Shown here piece after piece: positions 27,283 to 35,704 of a stretch of 64,000 nucleotides of DNA (its first letter is position 1; each line of letters starts with the position of its first letter). Under the pieces are notes generated by a model that was given only the letters and a program-made list of their open reading frames with translations, was not told where the DNA came from and searched no databases. Position numbers and translations under genes: made by a program. This DNA comes from Eukaryota sp. TZLM1-RC (Eukaryota; Metamonada: BaSk clade): assembly GCA_040285825.1 (NCBI GenBank), contig JAUPSS010000001.1:3286001-3350000 (forward strand), read 5' to 3'.

Positions 27283-28587
27283 ATGTTCTTTCGAGCATTC
27301 ACATCACCTTCTCTCCCTGATGATTGTGAATTTCATCTTCGACACCTTCCTGACATCATTTTCCTGGCCATAGCAATTGTTTTACTCATTGGCTGCATCT
27401 CCCAAATTTGCCATCTCCTTGTTTCGGCATTACTTGTAGTAGCCAAGAAGCTCAAACTCTCCGATGCTGTTACTGGGTCTAGTTTCTTAGCAATGGCAGC
27501 CGGAATGCCTGAACTTTTTACCCATTTGATTGACATATTTAGTGGAGGTCATGACCTCGGTACATCTGCCATTATTGGTGCTGTTACTTTCAACGCATTT
27601 ATAGGAATTGGTTTTTCAGCCCTTACTTCTCCGTTTGGTAGAACATTACGGGTTGAATCTCGTTTTTTAATTCGTGATGTGTTTTTTTGGTTGGTTTCTA
27701 ATTTTCTTTTATTGTTAATGTTTTTGGATGGCAAAATTGAATCTTGGGAAAGTTTTGTATTGATATTTTGCTATGGCGTTTACATAATTGTTCTAATTAT
27801 ACATGACAAACATGTCCGAACAAAACAAGGAGGAGAGCGACATAAGCTTTTGATAAACTATCAAGAAGACATAATAGATTCAACAACAACAATTACAACA
27901 CCAAATGTACAGAAGAACATAGATACGATAACACCTTCACCAAGGAAACAATCTACATCAGCCAATTATCACTCTTTTGGCAATGATGATAATGATACAG
28001 ACCACCATAAGGAACAACTCACAGTGATTGGCATTGCTACTGATTGGATCCTCTGGCCAGCTAGCAAAGTGCTTCATCTAACAGTTCCTGACTGTTCAAA
28101 ATCTCACTGGAAAAGATGGTATCTTGTCAGTACCTTACTTTGTCTTGTTTGGTTAGCTGCCATTGAGTATGTTATTGTAGAACTTGTGTCAAAACTTGGA
28201 TGCCTTGCTGGACTGTCATCAAACCTGCTTGGGACGCTACTTCTGGGTCCTCTGATGTCCCTCCCGGATGCCTTGGTCGCTATTACCATGGTTAAGCATG
28301 GAAGAGTCAATAGTTCGATGGGCTGCATCTTTGGTTGTAACATCTTTTCCCTGCTCATCGGAATGGGATTACCATGGGTTATAAGTACAGGAATCTATCC
28401 TGGTGTTCCACTGGAGGTTTCTGATGATGGAATGATTATGAATTCTTTTATTGTTCTAGGTGTTGCTTTTATTATTGTCATTTCGCTATTCACCACTTCT
28501 TTTAAGTTAACCAGAAATCTAGGTTTTTCGTTTGTTTTCTTTTATGTTGTATATGTTTGCTATGTTGTCTATTCCCAGCAGTTTTAG
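27283..28587 (+). CDS. Ca2+/cation exchanger (CaCA superfamily, CCX/NCKX-like)
   Basis: 434 residues, 10-11 membrane segments. Two inverted alpha repeats: alpha-1 at about 57-112 (GSSFLAMAAGMPELFTHLID, GTSAIIGAVTFNAF) and alpha-2 at about 306-368 (SNLLGTLLLGPLMSLPDALV, NSSMGCIFGCNIFSLLIGMG). The acidic residues Glu in PELF and Asp in LPDAL are the conserved ion-coordinating positions. A hydrophilic, Thr/His/Asp-rich cytosolic loop (about 185-255) joins the halves. It probably exchanges Ca2+ for Na+, K+ or H+ across an internal or plasma membrane; the exact ions cannot be told from sequence. The first ten codons lie within the 141-bp repeat also found at 38893, so the true start may be slightly later. 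Confidence 0.9.
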   Translation: MFFRAFTSPSLPDDCEFHLRHLPDIIFLAIAIVLLIGCISQICHLLVSALLVVAKKLKLSDAVTGSSFLAMAAGMPELFTHLIDIFSGGHDLGTSAIIGAVTFNAFIGIGFSALTSPFGRTLRVESRFLIRDVFFWLVSNFLLLLMFLDGKIESWESFVLIFCYGVYIIVLIIHDKHVRTKQGGERHKLLINYQEDIIDSTTTITTPNVQKNIDTITPSPRKQSTSANYHSFGNDDNDTDHHKEQLTVIGIATDWILWPASKVLHLTVPDCSKSHWKRWYLVSTLLCLVWLAAIEYVIVELVSKLGCLAGLSSNLLGTLLLGPLMSLPDALVAITMVKHGRVNSSMGCIFGCNIFSLLIGMGLPWVISTGIYPGVPLEVSDDGMIMNSFIVLGVAFIIVISLFTTSFKLTRNLGFSFVFFYVVYVCYVVYSQQF

Positions 28588-29129
28588 TTTTTGTATACTC
28601 TTTCCTTTTTTGATTTTTCTTCATTTTTATTTAGTTTTATTTAGATTATTATTTTTAACATGTATAAATTATTAAGTGTCTGCCACCTTTTCAATTTTTT
28701 TCATTGAAAACACATTTTGATTATATGAATCAGAGAAAACAATATGGATTTTAGTACAAAGAAGGTACTCTTTTGTAAATATCACAGGCTAAAAGGCATT
28801 TCTCACCACCTGTAGTTATTGTCATAGTTACTGAGGATTTTTCATTGAGTTGGTGTATTTACAATAGATACATGGTCTCTCTACCTTCTAGTTAAAAGTG
28901 ATAACGTGATACTTTCGTGATCGGGAATTTCACATTTAGCCTATGCTAACTTTAGATTTTTAAATTAACAGTTGTTCCAAAATTTAATGAGGAATAATCA
29001 TACAACAACCTCTGCATTCCATTGTACTTCACGTAATAGCCTTACAAAAAATAGGACGAAAGTTGTTGTGTCAATATTTTTGCTTGGAAATACTTTAAGA
29101 ATTGACGAATAAATGTAAATTTTCTTTTG
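28588..29129. other. Intergenic, AT-rich
   Basis: No gene or repeat recognised. Confidence 0.5.
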
Positions 29130-29450
29130 TTAATCGACATTAGCTCTTCTATTTCTTTGTCATACTTATTGTGGCGTTGAATTCAACGCCGTTTTGTTAT
29201 TGTAATAATGGTATCTGAATGATTTAATGTTGTGGTTTGACCCAAAGTTTCATTTGTAATACCTCAGAATAGAACGTCAACTAAAGCTTCACAGTTATCA
29301 ATCCAACAACAGCATCATCAGAATCATCAGAATCAAAGTTATTATTAATTTTTTACAATGAAAACTCAAGACCTTGAGTCAAAACAGCCAAACTTTATAT
29401 GTTTTATAAAAATTCATCTTCATACATTTGAGTTACAATAATTTGTGATT
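29130..29450 (-). mobile_element. Non-LTR family A, heavily decayed fragment
   Basis: Minus-strand resemblance in patches: 29277-29345 to the region encoding DWIDNSEAIVDF (compare 22840-22910), 29144-29175 to the KEKHRKYDKDIED region, and 29395-29440 to the GMYEKDLYNN region. Several internal deletions; no open frame. Confidence 0.55.
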
Positions 29451-30075
29451 CTTGAAAAGACCATTGCAGAAGTGGTTGTTCAAATGACCATGAGTTTCCA
29501 AGGAAGAAAGAACATTGTATTACCAGGGGAGAACAATACACATGGCACATCTCCGCCAAAGATATCTGAACCAACGTAGACCTTCTCATTGCCAATCAAT
29601 CAATTCCTATCAGTCTACTTCGTTCCTATACATCGGAGAAAAGTAGATTGGGATTGATCATCAAACTTCAGGATTGATTTTTTAAATACCTCTATGTGAA
29701 TGAATGATAAGTTATTTCATAGAATAATAGTTGATTGAAGGTTGAAATTAATTATTAGGTTTGTTTCTGAGACTGACAGTTAAAGGATGTGTTTGAATTG
29801 TCGTGTATTGACAAACGTTGCTTCAAAAACTTCAATATATTTTGAAAAGTATTTAAATATTATTTATATTTACTATCCGTTAGTTCTGTTATTGTTGATA
29901 TTTTGTTAATTTTCGATTTATCTTAATAACAATTAAAAATTAAAAAATTTTATGATATATTCGTGTTCTTACCATGTTTATTTCAATTTTGGTAAATTCT
30001 CATTTGGTTCCTCAAAAGACAATGCAAAACAAAGAACAGAACACATCCATTATAAAAAAGAACCTAGAATTATTA
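29451..30075. other. Intergenic
   Basis: AT-rich, no gene recognised. Confidence 0.5.
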
Positions 30076-31761
30076 TTAAAACACATCAAAGCTGATTCCA
30101 TAACCTTCCATCTCATCCTCCTCTTCCTCTTCCATGTACTCATCTACATGGACATGCGTGATACAAGGCAAGGAATGCAAGATGGACCGTAAACTATGAA
30201 CATCAACGTACTTTGCCAGCACTACATTTTCCATAATTAAATACTTCAACATTCTGGCAGTCAAAATATGATTAATTGATTCCCTATCGAGCTCTTCCTT
30301 GTAACAGTTGATGAATTCAAGATAGGTTAAGTTTGGCAAAGTCATTGAAATCGCTTTCATAAAATTAAAGGCAAATGAACAGTTCAATAGCTTCATAATA
30401 CTGATATCTGAAGGTGTGTAAACAAGTTCTTCTCCCAATCCTAAATTAAGACCGGAAAGACATAATGATCGTAACTTTGGAAGCTGAAACACAAAAGAAA
30501 TGCCATTTCGAGTGACATAATTGTTACCAGATTTTGAATGATATGAAAATGAGATTACTAATTCTCGTAGATGACATGTACTTGATGGTAAAGATTTCAG
30601 CAAATCATCACTACATAAATCAACCAAAGAAAGTGAGCAAAGATGATAATTTTTAGACAAAAAATTCTGCAGCAAGTGCTGGTTTTTGAACCAAATTTGT
30701 GATGGGATATATTTGAGAGGGCTAAAGAGCGACAATTCATCAAATTTGAAATAAAAGGTATTTAAGTTGATTAACATTTCTGTAATTGTCTCAACTTCAA
30801 AGGCTCCTCTTAGCAATTTTACACTTGTCTTCATTAGTGATTCAGTCAAAATTACTGGTATTTCAGTGACTGATAGAGATTCGATTGACAAAAGCTCAGA
30901 TAATAAAGATAAACAAATGCGATTGGTGATTAGAGTTTTTAACTGCCTGGCAACGGCAACTGGAACGTGATTATTGACTCTTAATGGATGAAATGATAAC
31001 AGCTTTAAATGTCGAAGTGTTGGACTTAATGCTTGTAATGTTTGACATAGCGAAGAAATACATCCATCGTTGAGCGGCTGGTGAACAAGGAGCGAGACCA
31101 AGGGGCATGAGGAAATGGTAATACACACTTGGGAAAAGCAAAATTCTTCATTTACCACACCTCCACTCAAATCGAGTCTACCCAATAGTGGCATTTGTGC
31201 TGAAATATCCTGGAACACTGTATACTCTTCCTCATCAATTATAGCTTCGTATGAGACGATGTGGTTCATTGATGTCTCTCTCGACCCTGGCCCCAACTCA
31301 TTCAATATTGATTGAACGTCTATTGGATGACCTGCAATGTTGGACAGTGAAGGTGTTATCATGTTGAAGAACGGGAGCGCTCTTCTTTCAAGTGTTGCCG
31401 TTTCAAGGTTTGCTTGATTTTCAGGCAAAAGAGCCTCGGAATCATTGATGGTAGGTAAAATTTTATGCAGTGAACTGTGTAGGTGTAGAGTTTGTAAATG
31501 TGGACAATGATGTGTGAGGAAGTGTAAAATGTGTGATGATAGATGAGAGTGGGGCACTTTGATGTTACAGTGTCTAAGTGTGTTCAAAATGTTGTTGATT
31601 TGATGTTGAAATCGGTGAGACACTTTGTAGAAACGTACAATATCAACAACTGAGAGCTTTGGTACAACTATAGACAATAGATGGTCACGATCTTGTTCGG
31701 TCGGCATGTTTGATGGTCGAGGCAAATGTTTACTAATAAAATAAAAGGACATCTTCAACAA
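30076..31761 (-). CDS. Leucine-rich-repeat protein, F-box-like N-terminus
   Basis: 561 residues. Residues about 24-60 (DHLLSIVVPKLSVVDIVRFY, then KVSHRFQHQI) resemble an F-box: hydrophobic positions and a trailing V-S-x-R-F. From about 75 on come irregular leucine-rich repeats (for example LPLLGRLDLSGG, LSPTLRHLKLLSF, LPKLRSLCLSGLNLG, LPNLTYLEFINC). It ends in an acidic tail (EEEEEDEMEG). If the F-box is real it would be a substrate receptor of an SCF ubiquitin ligase (inference). Divergent from the coiled-coil gene at 31953, with 191 bp between start codons. Confidence 0.7.
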   Translation of the reverse strand: MLKMSFYFISKHLPRPSNMPTEQDRDHLLSIVVPKLSVVDIVRFYKVSHRFQHQINNILNTLRHCNIKVPHSHLSSHILHFLTHHCPHLQTLHLHSSLHKILPTINDSEALLPENQANLETATLERRALPFFNMITPSLSNIAGHPIDVQSILNELGPGSRETSMNHIVSYEAIIDEEEYTVFQDISAQMPLLGRLDLSGGVVNEEFCFSQVCITISSCPLVSLLVHQPLNDGCISSLCQTLQALSPTLRHLKLLSFHPLRVNNHVPVAVARQLKTLITNRICLSLLSELLSIESLSVTEIPVILTESLMKTSVKLLRGAFEVETITEMLINLNTFYFKFDELSLFSPLKYIPSQIWFKNQHLLQNFLSKNYHLCSLSLVDLCSDDLLKSLPSSTCHLRELVISFSYHSKSGNNYVTRNGISFVFQLPKLRSLCLSGLNLGLGEELVYTPSDISIMKLLNCSFAFNFMKAISMTLPNLTYLEFINCYKEELDRESINHILTARMLKYLIMENVVLAKYVDVHSLRSILHSLPCITHVHVDEYMEEEEEDEMEGYGISFDVF

Positions 31762-31952
31762 AATCGATTGATGTCAATGGTATCACAGAAGAGAGCAACA
31801 TGATGGAACACAATGTCTGTGGCTTAGATACGCCATTTTTTAACAGCCATTTTCTGACTTGGTTGAAACATCATTTTCAAAGTTTCTTTTTCCCTGCACC
31901 AAATTTTCTCACCTCAAAGCACCTGAATGTATAAGATCTGGATCCTCTAGCC
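31762..31952. promoter_or_regulatory. Shared intergenic region of a divergent gene pair
   Basis: 191 bp between the start codons of the LRR gene (minus) and the RING/U-box-like gene (plus). Both promoters must lie here. I see no clear TATA element. Confidence 0.4.
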
Positions 31953-32789
31953 ATGACGAATGTGCAGCACAAGATCTCTCATCTTGTTCGCAGTAAACTC
32001 AGCTCTATAGATCAGGAAAGAGAAAAATGGACAGACTTAGTGAACCATTACAATTGCGATGATCCTTCGGTGCTCGAAATCAGTACACTTATCAACAATG
32101 CTCTCGATCAGCGACAATATGAACTGGAAACGATAATAACTCTAAACAATGAAAGCCCATCTGTTAGCCCAAGCGAACATAACCACATGGTCAGTAAACT
32201 ATCACAAATGATAGACCTCAATAGACGAATAGTAAGCGAAAACCTTGATCTCCAACAAAAACACAAGGATGCGTTGAAACATGCTTCATCGCTAGAACGT
32301 AGCATTAGAACACTAAGAAGTCAAAACCAAGAATACGAAACACTAAAGAAACACTGGCAAGAATCATGGAACATTATTGGTAAAGAATCAAAGTCACCAA
32401 CACAAGAAAACCTAAACAATCTAACTCAGTGTCTAGCGACAAAGTTACAAGGACGGTCAAATGAAGAGGAAAATCATTGTGAATGTAACATGTTGAGAAA
32501 CGAAAACAATGAACTGAAGGAAACTTTAAAAAAAGTGATTCGTCGTGTGCGAGAAAAACTTAGAGATTTTCAATGTCCAATCTGTTTTGATAATCCAATT
32601 ACTGCAATGTTGCTCCCTTCAAAGCTTTACACGTGCAATGGATGTGCAACCAGACTGTATTCCACCACAAAAATAGATCCCTTCACTAGAGATAGAATTG
32701 AGCGAATAGTACCAGACGCTCTTCAATATATTCCTTCTCCGATTAACCCAAGAAGATTCAGTCCAGTCCGAAGGGGGTTGGACTATTAG
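31953..32789 (+). CDS. Coiled-coil protein with C-terminal RING/U-box-like domain
   Basis: 278 residues. 1-205 is helical with likely coiled coils (about 78-140 and 178-205). The C-terminus has CPIC (208-211) and CNGC (228-231) with 16 residues between, then DPFTRDRIERIVPDALQY (244-261). The two CxxC pairs are RING-like, but the usual Cys-x-His and the last Cys pair are absent; the PFTR segment resembles the C-terminal half of a U-box. So it may be a reduced RING/U-box hybrid that recruits a ubiquitin-conjugating enzyme. Ligase activity is inference. It ends Arg/Pro-rich (PINPRRFSPVRRG). Confidence 0.65.
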   Translation: MTNVQHKISHLVRSKLSSIDQEREKWTDLVNHYNCDDPSVLEISTLINNALDQRQYELETIITLNNESPSVSPSEHNHMVSKLSQMIDLNRRIVSENLDLQQKHKDALKHASSLERSIRTLRSQNQEYETLKKHWQESWNIIGKESKSPTQENLNNLTQCLATKLQGRSNEEENHCECNMLRNENNELKETLKKVIRRVREKLRDFQCPICFDNPITAMLLPSKLYTCNGCATRLYSTTKIDPFTRDRIERIVPDALQYIPSPINPRRFSPVRRGLDY

Positions 32790-32879
32790 TTTTTCGTAGT
32801 ACACTTTATTTAAATATTTATATAAATGGTTAAATTCACTTTTTTGTTAATTTCGAACTATTTCAACTATACAGCAATC

Positions 32880-33125
32880 TTAAAACACTATTTTTTCCCA
32901 AATCAGCCAAGAAGAATTGACTGGAAGTTTTTCCTTCATAAAAACGACCAAGAGATAATAAAGCAGAAGATAATAAGGGTAACACCTTTAAAAATTGAAA
33001 TAACAATTTTGTTCTGCCAAAAAAACCTTATCAAAAACATTTCTTCCACGTTGTTTCGCAATTTCAACAAATCTTTAAAGGATGACAAAGCAAAAGCTGA
33101 ATTCTGTGAAACAAAATTAATCAAC
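32880..33125 (-). mobile_element. Non-LTR family B, 3' tail fragment
   Basis: The minus-strand equivalent of the last part of the 54079-55122 protein (FWQNKIVISIFKGV against FWQNRFVFSIFNFV), and GCCAAGAAGAATTGA is shared with 54107-54121. About 250 bp, no intact frame to the family stop. Confidence 0.65.
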
Positions 33126-33162
33126 TAGAATTTTTTTATAAAACAATAAACATAAATTGATT

Positions 33163-34144
33163 CTAATTATAAATGTAATCAATTACATGATGGTACATAT
33201 TTTCAGGAATAGGTCCCTTCCACAGACCAACATGCTGTACATCGTACTTCTTGAGCATTTCAAATCTATGGGCTACCTCTTCGTCAGAAAGCGGCTTGTT
33301 TGTATTAGGATTGGTGGTCCTGAAATGAGTCGTAAAAATTACATACATGATACCAATTCCAGCCTTTTCCTTGGGACAGGCGTTAATCATCTTAAAGAAA
33401 GCGCGGTCCCAGTTGGTATGGTCATCTGTGGTCTTACCAGAAGTATAAGTATCCATTGTGATAATCTAAGAATGAGAAACATTGTCGGAGAACATACAGC
33501 ATCAGCATCACAAGTGCAGAGGGTTTCAAAATCATTAAAAGCCTTGACCCATGAAGCTACTGCAAGGGTGACAGTCTTCCCCCTCTTGTGCATCTCACGG
33601 GATAGAAGGTTAACAAACTTGATATAACCATGGATCTCATTGGGTTCCGTCCAGGAAGGCTAAATTGAGAGTATGAAAGAGAGTACATACTTCGATATCA
33701 ATCTGAATACCACTGTAACGAGTGGTATTAGCAACTACTTCATTAATGAAAGGCATGGGATTTTCAAGCAATTGTCTGAACCCTAAGGTAAGAATAGAGA
33801 TGCAACAATACACTCAGTGAGTTCTCTACGCTCAGGAGGATAAGAAGAGACCATGGGAAGTGTGGGAAGATCATATCTGTCGTAAAAATCGGAAGGGTCT
33901 GAAAGATCGCCTTCTGAATCACGAATCAAGGTGGACTGGGGACCAAGATTGAAAAGTTCGAAAGAAAGAGTACTGAAAAGCTCGCGGCGGTCCTTCACTT
34001 GACCAAGAAGTTCAGGAATGTTGTCATCGCAACTAAGCTTAATAAAGTAGATATGTAACTTTACCGTTCCAAGCAATGCCAGGGCTGAAAATTGCGGATA
34101 GCCAACGCTACAGACAAAAGAAGAGCAACAAGCAGAAGTCGCAT
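33163..34144 (-). CDS. Secreted GH18-like glycosidase-fold protein (5 exons)
   Basis: Exons 34144-34065, 34032-33812, 33782-33691, 33659-33498 and 33465-33163; introns of 32, 29, 31 and 32 nt, all GT...AG with a pyrimidine-rich 3' end. The joined frame is 285 residues without a stop. Starts with a signal peptide (MRLLLVALLLSVALA). Barrel-like features: WFRQLLENPMPFINEV, then YSGIQIDIEPSW (residues about 123-134), resembling the GH18 DxxDxDxE strand although only D-x-E is kept, then KRGKTVTLAVASW, DADAIITMDTYTSG, KAGIGIMYV and VGLWKGPIPE, each like a successive beta-strand end of a TIM barrel. I infer a GH18-type hydrolase or lectin. Substrate unknown. Confidence 0.65.
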
Positions 34145-34366
34145 GATGTAAGAGAGTATTAATCATTTTTTTCCCAAATACTGTTTTTAATGTACTGTAT
34201 TGTTATTGAAATAAAATTCTATCTAGTATTCAATATCCTCCAAACAAGCGTCACTATTACTAAACCTACTCACAGCATGTCGTAAAAAAACTTAAAGAAA
34301 TATTTAAAGAATTCCAGCACTAATTGAAAAATTTATTTTTTTCCTTCCTCTAAAACCGTCTAACTT
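34145..34366. other. Promoter region of the GH18-like gene / 5' flank of non-LTR element
   Basis: 222 bp. The right part may be the 5' leader of the element continuing at 35705, because the insertion at 34380-35691 splits it. Confidence 0.4.
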
Positions 34367-34379
34367 AAATCCTTGCAGA

Positions 34380-35691
34380 CCTTTGGCTCAAAAGTTTAAT
34401 GAGTTACGTGCAAAAGTTCTGTCTCAATTACTGGGATGTAAAATGTTTCAAATTCCAGATCATGCTTACCTTAGTCCACAATATGGTGGTTTAGGGTGGA
34501 CGAAGGCTTCTATTCTTACCTCGTGTGCTTTTGTTGGTGGATGCAGAAATGCAATCTTTGAGTTCTCCGAAAGATTTGCAGATTGGGAAGATTTATTGAT
34601 GACAACGCAAAGTTCCACTGTTTTTGCATTAAATGAAGAAATTTCAAGAATTGATGTAGAAAAATGGGGTCGATGTTTTCCCCAATCATTCAATGGCAAT
34701 ATTCCAGAAAAAAATGTTTTAAATTTGAAGTACACTCTTCGAACATTACAGAAAAGATTGACTGGAATGTATGAAAAAGATCTTTATAATAATATTTGCA
34801 GCTCGGCTGTTTTAAATCAAGATCTTCACTCATTGTTATTGGAAAAGGGTGTTTGTGAAAACAAGGTGTCAGATTCTTCACTTTTTGTAACCATTGTACC
34901 ACGAAGATTTGGATTGTGTGCTACTAATGAAGCATTTGTAACAAAAATGAGATTATATTTGAACATCCCCATTAACCAATTATTATCAAAAGAAAAATGT
35001 ATTTGTTCGAATTCACCTCAACTCACTTTGCGCCATGCTCTAAATTGCTCTAAATTGATAACTTATCGTTCTTCATTACATGATGCTGTTAGAGACACTG
35101 TTTTCAATATGGCACAAACTGCAAGGATATCGTGTATCAAAGAGCCCCTGCTGAAAGAAACACTTTCTCTGAATAATTTTGGTTCTGATGATAGAGGTGA
35201 TGTATACTGTGATTGGATTGATAATTCTGAAGCTATTGTTGACTTTGTCTCATGTAATGTTGCAAACGATACTTTGGTTCACAGAAGAAAACTTAATCCT
35301 GTGGCTGCTCTGGATTTTAAAGCAAAAGAAAAACATAGAAAATATGATAAAGAAATTGAAGATGCAAATATCGATAGAAATACACAGCTGGTTTTTATTG
35401 CTTTTCCATTTTCGATAAATGGAAGATTATCAGTTGAAGCAGAAACTTTTTTGGATGACTTCCAAAAAATGGTGAAAGAAAAAACAATGAAAAGATTTGA
35501 TATTTTTTTATGGCGTTCACGGATTCAATTTGCCATTATTAATAGATTACCGCGGTTTTTCAATCGAATTAGAGAAGCTTTAGCTAGACAGCAAGCAAAT
35601 CAAGATTTTGTAGAGGAAATCTTGGTTTAATGATAGTCGTCCCATTAGTTATGATTTAATTTAATCAAGTGTGCAAATTCAATAAATTAAC
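34380..35691 (+). mobile_element. Non-LTR family A, 5'-truncated insertion with 13-bp target duplication
   Basis: Flanked by AAATCCTTGCAGA at 34367-34379 and 35692-35704. 1312 bp from the coding region (PLAQKFNELRAKVLSQ) to the 3' end TTCAATAAATTAAC. It is inserted into the 5' leader of another non-LTR element in the same orientation, so the two look like a head-to-tail pair but are nested. Confidence 0.9.
34383..35630 (+). CDS. Family A retroelement protein, C-terminal 415 residues
   Basis: The best preserved copy of this region. It begins in the RT thumb (PLAQKFNELRAKVLSQLLG, with YGGLGW motif near residue 38), then LRTLQKRLTGMYEKDL (140-155), zinc motif CICSNSPQLTLRHALNC (about 206-222), R-G-D-x13-D (about 275-291), LDFKAKEKHRKYDKEIED with KxxKY (about 310-328), and a conserved block PFSINGRLSVEAETFLDDF. 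The zinc motif plus RGD-x13-D identifies a restriction-like endonuclease as in R2/CRE-type elements. No stop until the family end EEILV. Missing RT palm, so non-autonomous. Confidence 0.85.
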   Translation: MAQKFNELRAKVLSQLLGCKMFQIPDHAYLSPQYGGLGWTKASILTSCAFVGGCRNAIFEFSERFADWEDLLMTTQSSTVFALNEEISRIDVEKWGRCFPQSFNGNIPEKNVLNLKYTLRTLQKRLTGMYEKDLYNNICSSAVLNQDLHSLLLEKGVCENKVSDSSLFVTIVPRRFGLCATNEAFVTKMRLYLNIPINQLLSKEKCICSNSPQLTLRHALNCSKLITYRSSLHDAVRDTVFNMAQTARISCIKEPLLKETLSLNNFGSDDRGDVYCDWIDNSEAIVDFVSCNVANDTLVHRRKLNPVAALDFKAKEKHRKYDKEIEDANIDRNTQLVFIAFPFSINGRLSVEAETFLDDFQKMVKEKTMKRFDIFLWRSRIQFAIINRLPRFFNRIREALARQQANQDFVEEILV

Positions 35692-35704
35692 AAATCCTTG
35701 CAGA

